Below are positions 31,291 through 62,689 of a stretch of DNA of 64,000 nt, in pieces. The position numbers and the translations under genes are program-made. Position 1 is the first letter of the stretch. Each line of letters begins with the position of its first letter. The DNA comes from Corallium rubrum (taxonomy: Eukaryota > Cnidaria > Anthozoa > Scleralcyonacea > Coralliidae). The notes under the pieces are model-generated. The model made no database searches and was not told the origin of the DNA. It worked only from the letters and a program-made list of their open reading frames with translations. The DNA is taken from NCBI GenBank assembly GCA_964035015.1, contig OZ036007.1, positions 1,770,291 to 1,834,290 of the forward strand, in the 5' to 3' direction.

Positions 31291-32130
31291 ATGGCCAAAG
31301 AGCCTAATGAGGGGACATTCAGGTTGTTTTTTAGATGCTTTTTCAGCATGGCGTCATTCAGTAGCATTCCGAGGTTCGCCCACGGGTACAAAAATAGAAT
31401 ACAGCTAACACGGAGCGTTTGTAAACAAAACATTGATGTCATACGCGCATTTTGCCAATTGGAGCGGAAAACGAAATCACATTACCGGCACAAAAACAAG
31501 TCACAGGCCAAAAAGTCATCAAGGCTTTGGCTGATTAATTTAACAGTTATCCAAGAATGATTATCTGTAGTGTTTCAACTCTATTCCAGTCCGTGTTTCA
31601 ATGATAAAAATTCTCGCCCGCTGAAAAATTACGATTAAAAATTCTCACATGCTTTTGGGCGGTTCTCGACCCGATTAAAATTTCTCGCATGTTTTTGGCT
31701 GATTCTCGACCTGAAAGAAATTCTCGAATGCGTTTGGCCAAAACGGCGCGCCATAGTAATCGCAAGTTCATGCGATGACAGTCATGACACCAGTCACCGA
31801 AGCGTCGGTACAAGCGGCAAGTCGTCGCAAGTTCTGCAATTCTTGCTTCGTATTCCTCTATTAACTCTTGTAGCTATATTTGAATTTCACCATTTCTTTT
31901 TTCCCCTTGGCTTTGGTTTGGCGTTTCTCCTTTCGCTGAGTGTTGTTTTATTCAAAACCGATTAAGCTGGCATCTTCCAAGTCCGCCATGTTGAATTGCA
32001 GTTTCTATGGCGACGGACACGAAAGACTTAATTACATCGAGTTGTGTTTTGTCTTCAAACACTGAACTCGCAAGGCGCAAGCTCTCGCAAGTTGAAAAAA
32101 AAACCAACTTGTGATGAAATTTGAACAAAC
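31291..32130. other. Unrecognised stretch with short degenerate repeats
   Basis: At 31,600-31,740 three diverged copies of AAAATTTCTCGCATG-TTTTGG are visible. CGCAAG-containing words recur at 31,760-32,130. No exon recognised. Confidence 0.4.
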
Positions 32131-32132
32131 TC

Positions 32133-32650
32133 GTAAGCCCTGTTTACATGGCCAAAATTTAAGCGTGATCTGAGCCACATCTGACTTTAATCGGGCTTAA
32201 AATGTCCGCGTAAACAGATCGGCGTAAATTAATCGCGATTAATTTGCACCACCTCAAGGTGGATTAAACTGAGCACGATCAGTCGCGCTGAAAAGCAATG
32301 GGGCTGAAAAACGCTTGCTATTAATACAGTGTTATCAATACGATAAAATGCTTTTTTTTTCCCCCTGCTGTAGAAGCTTCCATCTCGCTATTCTTTGTTC
32401 CTTTATTTCTCTTTTTCTTTTAGCTATTACTCTTTCTCATGTACCGATGTCTGCCGTTGTTCTTTGACGCACGCTACCCATGATACGAAGCTTCCCAAAC
32501 CAAAAATATAGCTCGTCCGCCATGTTGAATAATGGTGTACGCGTTTTAGTAAGGGATTATTAAATGACCGTGTAAACGCACCAAGGTGGCGCATTTTAAG
32601 CACGCTTAACTTAAGCGTGCTTAAATTTTGGCCGTGTAAACAGGGCTTTA
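32133..32650. mobile_element. MITE, TA borders, CCCTGTTTACA-type TIR
   Basis: Left TAAGCCCTGTTTACATGGCC and right, inverted, TAAAGCCCTGTTTACACGGC, each continuing CAAAATTTAAGC. The flanking host repeat (TCGCAAGC) resumes at once on the right. Same family type as 10,747-11,168. Confidence 0.75.
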
Positions 32651-33159
32651 GTCGCAAGCTAACGCAAGCCAACAAATTATTATTATGAATAGACCCCTTC
32701 GACCGCAAGTCGTCGCAAGCTACAATCAGTGACAAAATACCTTGGGACACTTCGTGTTTGTGGGTTAAACTTAATACATTTTATATTTTTTCTCGTGATA
32801 GAGTTTATCCCTCCGTCCCCCTCCCTTTACAATGTTGACTTGGAAATAAGAGACACTGTGAACGTGAAAATGAGCGCTTAAATAGTCACCAACGTTGAAC
32901 AGGGGAGCCGGGGAACATAAAACGGAAAATGTTGATTTTTAAGTTGAAGTGTCCCAACACTTTTGTCACTGATTGTAGGTGGTCATAGGAGGCACAAGCT
33001 AAAACGTGCGATGACTTACGTTCTCGTTTAATCAGGGCTTAAATTAGATTGTATTCTAGCATTTGGAATCTTCACCAAAAATGCCCCGAATATGTAGTGT
33101 AACCATTTGCTTTCCGAGACATGTCCCCCTGGCCTTGACGAGAAAAATATCCAGGCGTT

Positions 33160-33212
33160 GGACAGAGTGAAATCAGACGTTTGGCGTTAGACAGAGTAAA
33201 AGATAAAAAGAG
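33160..33212. repeat. Two isolated units of the 25-bp satellite
   Basis: GCGTTGGACAGAGTGAAAT and GGCGTTAGACAGAGTAAAAG are recognisable members of the satellite that forms the arrays at 45.6-46.2 kb and 50.5-54.0 kb. Confidence 0.6.
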
Positions 33213-33449
33213 CTAATAGAGTGCTGTGTAGGCAGTGTTTTAGATAGAACAAAGTGAAAAGATGGTAAACTGCCAACCAAGAAGATAGTTTTGATAACAA
33301 AATACTGACGTTTGGAGCGGAGCCCATCATCAGAGTAAAATGTATATGTATATATGTATTAATGTATGTAATGTTTACAACATTACAACAAGGACGCGAG
33401 TGTTGTAAACAACTTGTGAAATGAATGAATAGTAAAGATCCCTTTGGGA

Positions 33450-33540
33450 TATTGAGATGCTAATTAGTTACAAGCGCACTAGTGGTTGTATGAGAAGAAT
33501 ATACATCCACCAGTGGTTGTAACTAATTAGCATCATTGGT
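33450..33540. repeat. Short hairpin
   Basis: GATGCTAATTAGTTACAA and its complement flank an AAGAATATACATCC loop. A degraded CTGATGATGGGCTCCGCTCC motif precedes it on the minus strand at about 33,310-33,340. Confidence 0.6.
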
Positions 33541-33618
33541 TTTAGTTTGTATGGGGTTTACAGGGGTATACATGTGACGTAATTTCTGAAATTGGATTGG
33601 CTGCAAAACTCATGAATT

Positions 33619-33729
<111 letters not shown>

Positions 33730-33885
33730 CATGGACGTAATACAACGGCGTTTCTGATTGGCTATCGTGCGTGCTCCATAACTCGATGGAGCACAGTAAT
33801 GTCAAACGTAATGAGAAACTAATTTTTAATCAGCGAAATAAATATTGTTTTCCGTTGTTGTGTGTCTGATTCTCTGTTATAAAAG

Positions 33886-34021
33886 AAATGGTTCATGGTT
33901 TGGCGTGCTCCATGGAGTTATGGATGCACTTGGGAACGCTTACGCTTTTTTCGTGCTCTCCGAATTTCCCGCGTGCATCCGTAACTCGATGGAGTACGCC
34001 AAACCAATGAACCATTTCTTA
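33886..34021. repeat. Foldback element
   Basis: AAGAAATGGTTCATGGTTTG and GTGCTCCATGGAGTTA-type arms recur inverted at 33,970-34,021. No coding content. Confidence 0.7.
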
Positions 34022-34106
34022 AATTTTAGATAAGTTTTAAGTGGAAACACCACGTTTGATGAAGGCCTGAGACAACCGGCCCGAAGTTTAGAAAATAAAT
34101 ATTAAA

Positions 34107-34310
34107 CTCAGAGAAAAACTCTGAGTTCCAGACAGGACTCGAACTGACAACCTTCCGAATGCCAGCCAGACGCTCTCACCATGGCACTGTGCCACTGGAA
34201 CTCAGATGGTAGGGAACAAATATAAATAAGCTCCGCGTCTTGGAGCTCAGAGTTTAACTTACGACATTTTGTACAGCAAAAACATATGAAAAAACTTTAC
34301 AAACTCAAGC
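34107..34310. repeat. tRNA-like SINE (family of 13,440) with opposed partial copy
   Basis: The minus head (about 34,205 to 34,107) has GTGCCA-GGTGAGAGCG and GTTCGAGTCCTG. A plus fragment at about 34,236-34,300 repeats GAGCTCAGAGTTTAACTTAC and the TTGTACAGCAAAAACATATG tail. Again the heads face each other. Confidence 0.65.
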
Positions 34311-34416
34311 TGAAAACACTAACGTGGTGTTGAGGAGTAAAATGTGTTGAAAAAAGTAAAATAAGTTGCCGCCATAACGCCTATGAAAGGGTTAATGATT
34401 ATCGAGTGAAATATAC

Positions 34417-34545
34417 TATATAAATAAGTTTTGTGGAAACGCCACGTAAAATATTTCTTTGCTAAGCTTTCGGCCTGTTGACTCAAAGAAATATACTTAG
34501 CAAAAAAATATTTTACGTGGTGTTTCCACAAAACTTATTTATATT
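34417..34545. repeat. Palindromic element, about 45-bp arms
   Basis: AAATAAGTTTTGTGGAAACG and CCACGTAAAATATTT are mirrored at the right. The loop contains AAGCTTTCGGCCTGTTGACTC. It is flanked on the right by short tandem TAGTTATATAAGTAAATATT units (34,589-34,631). Confidence 0.75.
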
Positions 34546-34631
34546 ACTTTATCGCCATGAAAACTTTCAAAGAATTAATGAAATATACTAGTTATATAAG
34601 TAAATATTCTAGTTATATAAGTAAATATTTC

Positions 34632-35245
34632 AGTCTTTCGTGATGACGTCACTTTTTAAGCTTGTCCGCTTTTACCCATAATTCTTGCTGTCCGAACAAT
34701 AGATAATGGCTCATTTGCACTAATCATTTGAAAGTCAATTTTGGTTTGTTTGTACGCATTTTGTGCTATAAATAGCAGTTGACGGTACGCTATTTAGCAA
34801 TTTTCAACAGCCCAAATGCTTTGCCGGCATTAAATGGGCTGCGCTATAACCAAATTTGTCCTATATTCAAATCTTGAGCTGCAAAGTTCAAAATTACAAC
34901 CGTACATTGATTCAAATTATGATATATGGTGGAGTCCAGAATATTTAAGACCAAGTTTTCGCACAAATCGAGCTGAACTTGATTTCTGTTGGCTCGCTCA
35001 ATTTGACCATCCCCACTTCCGCGCAGGTTTCTATCTCTTATGTTTTATTTTTTTAAATTTTATTTACAAGCTTTGCCAAAATGGCAAGGAAGTCCCACAG
35101 AGCTTGTGGCTCCATTACGGTATCCCCAAAATAAAAAATTAATATGAAAAACATTAAAACATAAATATTAAAAGTAACTTCTCACCTAAGACTCGTGAAT
35201 ATACATAAATTAACAGCACATTTTAACAAGAAGGCCGGACAGAGG
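34632..35245. other. Unrecognised stretch
   Basis: A 102-codon plus-strand frame (34,834-35,142) encodes a fairly protein-like peptide (for example YDIWWSPEYLRPSFRTNRAE), but I recognise no family and see no clear splice partners. It may be a relic of a transposon. Confidence 0.35.
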
Positions 35246-35249
35246 ACGG

Positions 35250-35886
35250 CACGAGTGACATTTAACACAGAGGGTTTTAAAAGTTTGTGGAGTTTCAACA
35301 TTGTATACTGACGTGTTCGGTTGCGTGGTGGTAGTATTCTAATAGTTTAGATTTAAATTGACTAGTAGAGAGGTTGACATTTCGCAAATGTGATGGCAAG
35401 GAGTTGAAAATTCGCGGTGCTCTACAATAAAAGCTGTTTTAAAAAGTTAGAGTGTTTACTTTATTCATTTTTTTGGTTAGAGCGCCTGGTTACACGGTTA
35501 GAGGACTTAACAGAAATGTAAGGGTCACTTGCAATACATAAACGGTTAAAGAGGTATACTAATTAAAGTATACTCTTGCCAGTAGGACAGAGGTGGAAGT
35601 CCTCTTTTTACGAGTCTATCCTGGTAGGTGATGTCGGATCTAAATGGCAATGACATAATAAACTTTGTGGCGCGGCGTTGGACTCTTTCAACGTTGAGAA
35701 TTAACGACACAGACTGCGGCGACCAAACTTGGGAACAATATGCAAAGTGACTCCTAACTAAAGCTGTGTATAGTGCAGTACGGACACGCTGGTCATGAAT
35801 ATCAATTGAAGATCTTCGAATAAAACCCAGCATTTTGATATCTTTTAAAATCGTGACACTTTTGTTTGTACCAGAATTGCATGCTA
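35250..35886 (-). mobile_element. LINE 3' fragment, 5' truncated, inserted in a TTAA MITE
   Basis: The minus strand encodes RTALYTALVRSHFAYCSQVW and NVERVQRRATKFIMSLPF, the thumb/C-terminal region of a CR1/L2/RTE-like reverse transcriptase. Its 5' end abuts the inner part of a TTAA MITE (about 35,887-36,293). Confidence 0.8.
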
Positions 35887-36293
35887 CGACAGAAAGAACT
35901 CTCAAAACGACAAAGTAACATCTTTTGCAGATCTTCGTTTCCGTGCCTCGTTGTTGAGATATTTCAATTTTTTTGATATGCAAATTAAACACTTTGACGT
36001 CACACGTGTATAATGAGTTATCAGAGAAGGTTCTGTATCTTTGTTATTATCAAACGAAATCAATTAAAAATCTGTATGTCTAATGCTGTATATGAAATAG
36101 ACGAACAGGATCGGCTTCTTGCGATAACTCATTATACACGTGTGATGTCAAAGTGTTTAATTTGCATATCAAAGAAGCTGAAATATCTCAACAACGAAGT
36201 ACGGAAACGAAGATCTGCAAAAGATGTTACGTTGTAGTTTTAAGAGTTCTCTCATTTAAGACAATAATAATTTTTGCTTCATAGGCACTTTAA
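35887..36293. mobile_element. TTAA MITE remnant, right end at 36,290-36,293
   Basis: Shares GTAACATCTTTTGCAG and TCGTTGTTGAGATATTTCA with the other family members and mirrors them toward the right end CATAGGCACTTTAA. The left terminus is displaced or lost by the LINE insertion. Confidence 0.6.
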
Positions 36294-36695
36294 GAATGCC
36301 GGGGCTTGACCAAGGAAAACGCGTGAAGTGAGAATTTTAACTGCTGTACAAGATTAATAGAAGAATACTCTCACGTTCCATCTACCTACGCAGAAGATGT
36401 TCTCTCATCGTATCATAATCACCTCGCTATTATGTCTCGCCAGGTGTCATTATTCAGCGGCTAGTTCTTATGGAAAGACGCAATAATAATTGGCATACTT
36501 CAGGAATAATATCATGTGCTATTAAAAAAAAATCCTTGTGCGTCATGTAGATATTAAAGCTGCCAAAAGTGTGTACCGTAAACAGGAAAGAGTTCTCTAT
36601 GAGCCATTGAAAGAATGATGAAAGGTCTGAGAGATGATGGTCAAGAATGAAGACCGATATCGGATGTAGAGTTGGACAAAAAGTTTGCGAGTATC
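36294..36695. other. Unrecognised stretch
   Basis: No exon, RNA gene or repeat recognised between the MITE and the 17-bp minisatellite. Confidence 0.4.
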
Positions 36696-36699
36696 ACCC

Positions 36700-37440
36700 G
36701 TTTACTATTGAGGAAGGTTGACTAGTGAGGAAGGTTTACTAGTGAGGAAGGTTTACTAGTGAAGAAGGTTTACTAGTGAGGAAGGTTTACTAGTGAGGAA
36801 GGTTTACTAGTGAGGAAGATTTACTAGTGAGGAAGGTTTACTAGTAAGGAAGGTTTACTATTAATAGTGAGGAAGGTTTACTAATGAGGAAGGCTTATAC
36901 TAGTGAGGGAGGTTTACTAGTGAGGAAGGTTTACTAGTGAGGAAGGTTTACTGGTAAGGAAGGTTCACTATAGTGAGGAAGGTTTACTAATGAGGAAGAT
37001 TTACTAGTGAGGAAGGTTTACTAGTGAGGAAGGTTTACTAGTGAGGAAGGTTTACTAGTGAGGAAGGTTTACTAGTGAGGAAGGTTTACTAGTGAGGGAG
37101 GTTTACTAGTGAGGAAGGTTTACTAGTGAGGAAGGTTTAATAGTGAGGAAGGTTAATTTTCTAGTGAGGAAAGTTTACTAGTGAGAAAGGTTTACTGGTG
37201 AGGAAGGTTTATTACTGAGAAAGGTTTATTACTGAGAAAGGTTTATTACTGAGAAAGGTTTATTACTGAGAAAGGTTTACTATAGTGAGGAAGTAATAAT
37301 TGTCAGTTGTTTGCTGTACAAGCTGTGTTAGCTAGATTTCTGAAACTAGCTATAGTGAGGAAGGTTTAGTAGTGAGGAAAGTCTAAACTGAGAAAGCGGT
37401 TTATTACTGAGAAAGGTTTACTAGTGAGAAAGGTTTAGAA
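36700..37440. repeat. 17-bp minisatellite (AGGTTTACTAGTGAGGA)n
   Basis: About 40 units with variants (TTATTACTGAGAA block at 37,200-37,280) and a 60-bp interruption near 37,290-37,350. Confidence 0.92.
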
Positions 37441-37646
37441 AGTAAAAACACGTTAAACACTGTGCACGTAAAACAATTTAGAGTAAACGAAAGTTATAAT
37501 TGACCAGACAGAGTGTTGAAAAGGAAGTGATTGATTTGTCAGAAAAACATTGGCTAACCAACAAATAGGCAGCACTGGCATAGTGGCAGTAGAAAGGGTG
37601 AGGCACCTCAAGTCTGCCTCTGAGTCTCCGCAGCACTCTGGAGTAG

Positions 37647-37862
37647 TTAAAGTGCCTATGAAACGAAAATGAAGTTTGTCTTGAAAGAACACTTAAAATG
37701 CGAAAGTAACATCTTTTGCAGTTTTTGGTTTTCTTGCTTCGTTGTTGAGATATTTCAGTTTGTTTGATATGTAAATTAATCTTATAAGATAACTTTACGT
37801 CACTCTTTATATCTTTGTTATTGTCAAACAAAAACAGTTAAAATTTACACTCTGTTGTAGGA
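37647..37862. mobile_element. Solo half of the TTAA MITE family
   Basis: Begins TTAAAGTGCCTATGAAACGA and continues GTAACATCTTTTGCAG, but the matching right arm is missing. Confidence 0.65.
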
Positions 37863-37879
37863 GAAACGCTCGCACATGG

Positions 37880-38212
37880 TTCCTAATTCGCCAAGTGCTT
37901 TTGTAATCCTCAGAGACCCCATGTAATTTTTAGAAACTCCATGTAATCCTTAGGGACCCAATGCGGTTCTCTGGGATCCCCTGTGATCCTCAGAGATCCC
38001 ATGCGATCCTCGATAACCCCTTGTAATTCTCACGAACCCCATGTAATCCTCGAGGACCCCTTGTAATCCCCGGGCACCCCTTGTGATCCTCAGAAACCCC
38101 ATGTGATCCCTTTTGTGATCCTTAAGGGTCCCATATGATCTTTAGGGATCTCATGATATCCTCAGGGACCCAATGTGATCCTTGAGGACCCCTTGACGTT
38201 CTCGAGAGATAA
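37880..38212. repeat. About 20-bp minisatellite (TGTAATCCTCAGGGACCCCA)n
   Basis: Roughly 16 diverged units. Confidence 0.85.
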
Positions 38213-38350
38213 TTACATTACCGAATACATGATTATACTATAAATGAAATTAAATTATTATATTATATGTTACATATAGTTGAACAGAATTACTTATTTC
38301 AGTGTATTGAACGCATTAATTTGAATGAGTTGCATATTTTGTGATAGACA

Positions 38351-38890
38351 TTAAAGGACACTGGCAATAAAAAATAAGTTTCTCTCATTTTAAAGAACTC
38401 GTCAAATGGTATAAGAAGACCTTTTACAATTATTCCGTATCCGTTTTTGTTTTGGAAATATTTCGACCAAAGACAGCGTGCTGTCTGCCATCTTGTTGTA
38501 ATATTGGATCTAATTAACTAGGAAATGGGTGACGTCATAACCAGGGTAAACCTGGTGAAACTACTCCGTGGATGACCAGATTTGCACGGAAGGCTTTTTA
38601 AATGTTGTGGGTCAATTTAAAATGGAAATAGCGCAACAAAAAATCAAGTTTCTAGCTCATAATGTCATAAGGTTGGCAAGATAAAAATTTCACTTTACTC
38701 TGGTTATGTCGTCACATGCATAATGTTGCATATCGAAAATAATTCCAAGATGGCGGACAGCACGCTGTCTTTAGTCAAAATATTTCCAAAACCAGAACAG
38801 ATACGGAAAAATTGTAAATGGTCTTCTTATACCATTCGACGAGTTCTTTCAAATGAGACAAACTTATTTTTTATTGCCAATGTCCTTTAA
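38351..38890. mobile_element. MITE with TTAA duplication (540 bp)
   Basis: Both ends read TTAAAGGACACTGGCAATAA or TTAAAGGACATTGGCAATAA inward and stay inverted for about 100 bp. TTAA borders point to a piggyBac-like or other TTAA-targeting source. No ORF. Confidence 0.85.
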
Positions 38891-39106
38891 ATACTTAGTT
38901 CACAAATCACATTGTCGTTAAACGACAAAAAAATTAAACAAAACTATTTTTGCCAAAAAACTACCTAATGTTAATTTAAACTCTTTGCAGAATTTTGCTC
39001 TTTAAAAAGAGTTATAGAAGAACAAGAAAACGATAGAAGAAAAACGAAGAAGAAGCGAGCTTGCAGCCCCAGTTTGAAGAGTATCTTTGATACTATATCT
39101 TTGATA

Positions 39107-58048
<18,942 letters not shown>

Positions 58049-58049
58049 C

Positions 58050-58945
58050 TTCAGCAAAACAAGAACATAAAAATAGATACGTGCTGCGTACATACCGATA
58101 ATGGTATTTGTCGTTTGGCTCACAGATGATTAAACAATGTAAATTGCATTACGCCAAACTACTAGCGATACTGGAACTTACAGACTATGATGTTACAAGA
58201 AACCTTTTCCAGCCGACAACTTTAAAAAATATAAAACAAAACAAACTCCGAAAAGTAGCATCTTGTAAAAACTCAAGATTTGAGGAAATAAACAAGACGA
58301 GACAATGATCGAGGTAATATTTCGAATCTATTACAGAATCATTGTCAAACCTTACAAGCAAGCTGTCGCCTTATATATCTGCCTACACATGCATGTCATG
58401 AGGATGACATCATGACATGTGAATTCGTGAACATGTGAACTCGTGTGTGTTTCTGACACTTTCAATTGATGTCAGTTCATCCGAGGTTCACTGTTGCTAA
58501 GTAACAAAGCGACCAATCACATGCAAGTACTGCTCATCAAGGAACCAATCAAGTGCAAGTAATTTTGCCCTGAATTACAAAAAAATGCCCTCTTCATTAG
58601 CCAATCATATTCGAGTAATCTTGCCCTCTATATTATTAGTACATTTAGACTGAAACCTCTGTGAATAATGGAACGTTTACATTAACTGTAAACTACCGCA
58701 AACATAGAAAGAAACTATATATGCCAATAAAATATACAGGAATTAATCCAAATCTAATAAATAGCTATCTTCTTGCTACACAAGAAGTAACAAAGACATT
58801 TTCTATGTTAATTAAAGCAGTTACTCAGTTATATGTTGAATCCGCCATGTTTATTTTCTTGTCACATCCAGTGTTAGTGCTTTAGAAGAAGGCAAAAATC
58901 TTTGCTAATTCTTGTTCTTAAAATTCATAGCAAATCAAAGAAAAA
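58050..58945. other. Upstream of the first visible ADAM exon
   Basis: Searched on the minus strand for disintegrin or catalytic exons; none recognised. Only short AT-rich frames are present. Confidence 0.4.
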
Positions 58946-58948
58946 TAC

Positions 58949-60386
58949 TTAAGGTGGCTCCCTACGGTATAATTTCAATAGGGGACTGTTGACTAGAAAT
59001 AGTATCGCTACGCATGCGTGAATATAGCAATCTTATCGATTCGAAATTCCATGACCGCGTCGACATAAATTTAAACTTGTAGACGGTATAATTTCAATAG
59101 GGGACTGTTGACTAGAAATAGTATCGCTACGCATGCGTGAATATAGCAATCTTATCGATTCGAAATTCCATGACCGCGTCGACATAAATTTAAACTTGTA
59201 GACGTTTTCTTCGGTGAATTTTGCTAAAATTTTGTAAATAGGTAGTTTATAAAAAGTTCTGGTATATATAATTTTAAAAAATTTTCACAAGACAGTACTT
59301 TTTTGAATCGATCATTTTTATAGTGAAAAATCTGTCCATACAACCCTCTCCGATTTTGTGCATGGATATTCTCACAACATGGTATCTATCATCTCAGCAA
59401 TTTTTAAAAATTTCACCGAAGCAAACTGAAGACATGCCGCTTCAATTATGCAATATTTGAAAATATACCAAAGTTCCAACGTCATTATTACCATGGTAAC
59501 AGCAAATAATTGAACTTTTTGATAGATATTTTATATTTGCGATAGTTCTGCTCAGTGGCGCAATTAGGCATCTGGGGGTCCGTGGGACTGATTACTTCGG
59601 GGGCCCTTTCCGATTTAGTGACCGCATTTCTAGGGGGGGCATACTCCCTCGGAAAATGTTTGAATCTAGGGTCTCTGAAATGGCATTTCCTGCACTTTGA
59701 GGGCACTTTTGAGCAAAATCTAATCACTCACACTCCGATTCAAAATCTGTTAAGGTGGGCAGATTATTTGAATAGATTCGTAACTGCATTCACTCCATTC
59801 CGCATAGCCTGCGCGCAGAAATTTAATTTTACCCATTCTGCGCGGATTGGGTAAAAAGTCAGTGCACATGCTAATAAGGGCACTTCTTGCCAAAAATTTT
59901 TTGGGGTAAATACCCCCTACTCCCCGATCGCGCCGCCCCCTGCGTATGGGTGTCAAAGCATCCCCCCACCCCCCAAGGGAAGATTTTCAGTGTAAGACTC
60001 CAGACTGTCAGACAAAGTGGTGGGCCCTGAAGGTGCGACAAACCAGTAGAAGGGTCCGGGGAAATGCTCCCCCAAGGAAATCTTTGATTTTCTAATGCTT
60101 TGAAACGCTATTTCCTGCATTTTGAGAGCAGTTATGACCATCAGAAAGGGGGGTTCTATGGAACCTACGAATCTCGTCACAAAATGCTTGGGCCCCCTAA
60201 TTAATTCCTTTTGCTCGGGGCCCGTGGGGTTTACCCACCCTTCCGAATAGGTAGTTGCGCCACTGGTTCTGCTATAGTAAGGTCTACCTAGTATTTATCT
60301 AACAAATTTTTAAACTTGTGAATAACATTAGATAATGAGCGTATGAAATAGCGCGTATTTATTGAAACTATAGGGAGCCACCTTAA
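58949..60386. mobile_element. TTAA-flanked element with internal 119-bp tandem duplication and nested hAT
   Basis: Both borders are TTAA followed inward by GGTGGCTCCCTA. Near the left end a segment of about 119 bp (starting CGGTATAATTTCAATAGGGG) is present twice in direct orientation (58,965-59,083 and 59,084-59,202). Without the nested hAT it is about 720 bp and non-coding. TTAA target fits a piggyBac-type source. Confidence 0.85.
59553..60265. mobile_element. hAT-like element (713 bp) with perfect 8-bp target duplication
   Basis: Ends CAGTGGCGCAATTA and CAGTGGCGCAACTA (inverted), flanked by GTTCTGCT on both sides (59,545-59,552; 60,266-60,273). The interior is unusually G/C-rich (GGGGGCCC words). 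No transposase. Confidence 0.92.
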
Positions 60387-60530
60387 ACCGCGAACGTGTG
60401 ACCTCAAGCGTCGGGTAGCGGTAAAGGGAACAAACGTGAATTTAAATGTCTCTAATCTTTACTCTCGCTAACGCTCATACACTGTAAAATATCATGCACG
60501 TTTACCTGCATGTGGTGAAAGAGAATAATG

Positions 60531-60735
60531 AACAAGACGCCTTGGGTCAGGCGCTCACTCGGGCTACTGGAATTGCGCAAAGTAGAGCTAGATCTCCCCG
60601 CAGAGGCTCTATACCGCGCGAGTAAAGGTATAGGAATGGGCAGAGGAAGATCAGATCGACGCCGGGTGAATGTGGTGCATACTTCACAGAGGGGAACATA
60701 TTTACGATCAAGGAGTTGTCAGTCACATCACTGTT
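60531..60735. mobile_element. Third copy of the hairpin-ended family (left part)
   Basis: GAACAAGACGCCTTGGGTCA, CACTCGGGCTAC and AGGAAGATCAGATCG match 57,030-57,320 with divergence. The right end is not identified. Confidence 0.6.
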
Positions 60736-61340
60736 TCCATATTTTTACCATGATTTATCCATATCTTTATTATTGTGCAAGTGTTTGGGGATCAACATAC
60801 GTTACAAATCTCCAACGCCTTGTTGTTCTTCAAAAACGAGGTATCAGAAAAATTTGTAAAAGTCCTGATGCCCATACTGACCCATTATTTAAGGAATTGA
60901 AAATCTTGAAATTTATGGATATTTGTCGCTTTCAAATAGGCAAAATAATGTACCAGTACAGGGCTGGCTTATTACCTAAATCTTTTAATAATATGTTTTT
61001 GGAAACAAATCAAGTGCATATAGTTATAATACAAGAAGCTCTAAATTTTATTACATTTTTTCTTGTCGAACAAATGTTAGACAGTTTTCCATTCGTTTTC
61101 AAGGGCCTAAATTTTTTAATTCCTTAAATAATGATATTAAAATTTCAATTCCGATTTTTTCTTTTATATTTAAATTGAAGTCGTTTCTTCTTTCTTAATA
61201 ATTGATTAATTCCTTTTTTCCTTACTTACTTATTTTGTATTTTTTTCTGATTTATTTCATCGTGACATTTAATGTACTGTACTTTTATCTAACTGCAGCA
61301 TCCAGCCTCCCAACCTAACCAGTGTGTGTTATAAGTAATG
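60735..61340 (+). mobile_element. LINE (CR1/L2-like) 3' end, frameshifted
   Basis: Encodes YPYLYYCASVWGSTYVTNLQ, RLVVLQKRGIRKICKSPDAH and FKELKILKFMDICRFQIGKI in one frame. After a frameshift near 61,020 the reading continues in another frame (YNTRSS..., then RQFSIRFQGPKFFNSLNNDI). This is the C-terminal part of a non-LTR reverse transcriptase ORF2; inactive. Confidence 0.85.
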
Positions 61341-61344
61341 TATA

Positions 61345-61412
61345 TGTGGGGTTTTTTCCCCGAGCCCGGGCGTAGGGCCGAAGGCCCGGAGCCCGGGTGA
61401 GGGTGCTAATCT
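61345..61412. repeat. GC-rich hairpin
   Basis: GAGCCCGGGCGTAGGGCCGA mirrored by GGCCCGGAGCCCGGG, a strong stem in otherwise AT-rich DNA. Confidence 0.6.
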
Positions 61413-61419
61413 CGACACG

Positions 61420-62640
61420 CGTGGAGTACACGCGAAATTACACGCAAGGGGGAAAGAAATTCTGCGAGATGTTTATATATATATATGTCAACAAATCCGC
61501 AACTTTCGCAGTTCGGATAGCAGGGTACTGGTAACTAACCTGGTAAATTATTCAAATTATTTAAATTTACGTCAGCAAATTATAATTTATAAGTTCGGTT
61601 GGATTACGAAATAGTTTTTCAACGGTCATGACAAAAGAAATCTTTGCCAGAAAAAATGGTTTCAGCTAAAATGTACATTAATATTACTATGAAAAAAGAC
61701 CAACGAAAGAAGGCTAACAAGAGATGTGCCAGCGAGAAAAAGACAACAATAAAGACGACTTAAAACCACTGGAAATAGCCTAAAAATTAATACGATAAAG
61801 ACCGAAAACGATTCCGACCGAAATGTAACTGAAAGAAGCAGGATGTGTCCTGAAACTGTTCAAAGCCGGTAAAGAATTTTGCTCTGGTGTATTCTACATA
61901 ACTCGAGAGGGAACGATAAAGAAATTTTGAAACAAACGGCTTTTTAGATCATGAAGAGAACTCAGTGATGCCTTGTCATATTTATTTGGTCAACAACGAA
62001 AAAAGTAAGAAACCGCGAACGAGAAAACAATCCGAAAAGACTAGACTGAATTGGCAGTGTTTGTGATCACAAAAGCAGAAGAAAGTTTAACGGTAGGAGA
62101 TTCGTATTTAACAGTTTAGCTGAGTTAAAACGGAGAAATCTTGAAAATTATAATTAACATAAATAATATATTGTCTACAATTGTCTTTCAACGCTAGGAC
62201 GTTGACATTGTGTGATTTGTGTCTTTTCTTGGCCATTGTTTATATATATTTTTGAATGAAAATTTGTCATTTGGTTCATCTCGTTGTTTTTTTTTTAATA
62301 TTGACATTGCATGTTCTTTCGGTGTGTCAATACACGACTACAGATGAACCTTGCTAACTAATTTTCTGGATGTTTTCTGATCTGTGTTCAGTATTGATTA
62401 ATACAACAAAAAGAAAAAAATTGGGGGGGGGGGGGGGGGGGGTTGGTTGCGTTCATGTATTTCTAGTATTCTTTTAATGAGGAAGCCCATAATTAATAAG
62501 CCCTTGTGGTTTCTAGTTGGGTTTCCTCGTCACTAGATATTTAATTATGTTGTACAAGTTTTGTATGTAGAAAATGTTTATGTAATCTTGTGGCAAGTTA
62601 ATTAAATAAACAAAAAAACAAAAACAAAATAAACTACAAA
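61420..62640. other. Unrecognised stretch
   Basis: No exon recognised on either strand. A 20-G run is at 62,423-62,442. Confidence 0.4.
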
Positions 62641-62689
62641 ATCAGTCAGTCAGTTTCGAAATCTATCAACAACGTCACTCAATCTATCA

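Noticed and set aside
34834-35142. 102-codon frame as a gene
   Set aside because: Protein-like composition but no recognised domain, no clear splice context, and mobile DNA on both sides; left as unassigned.
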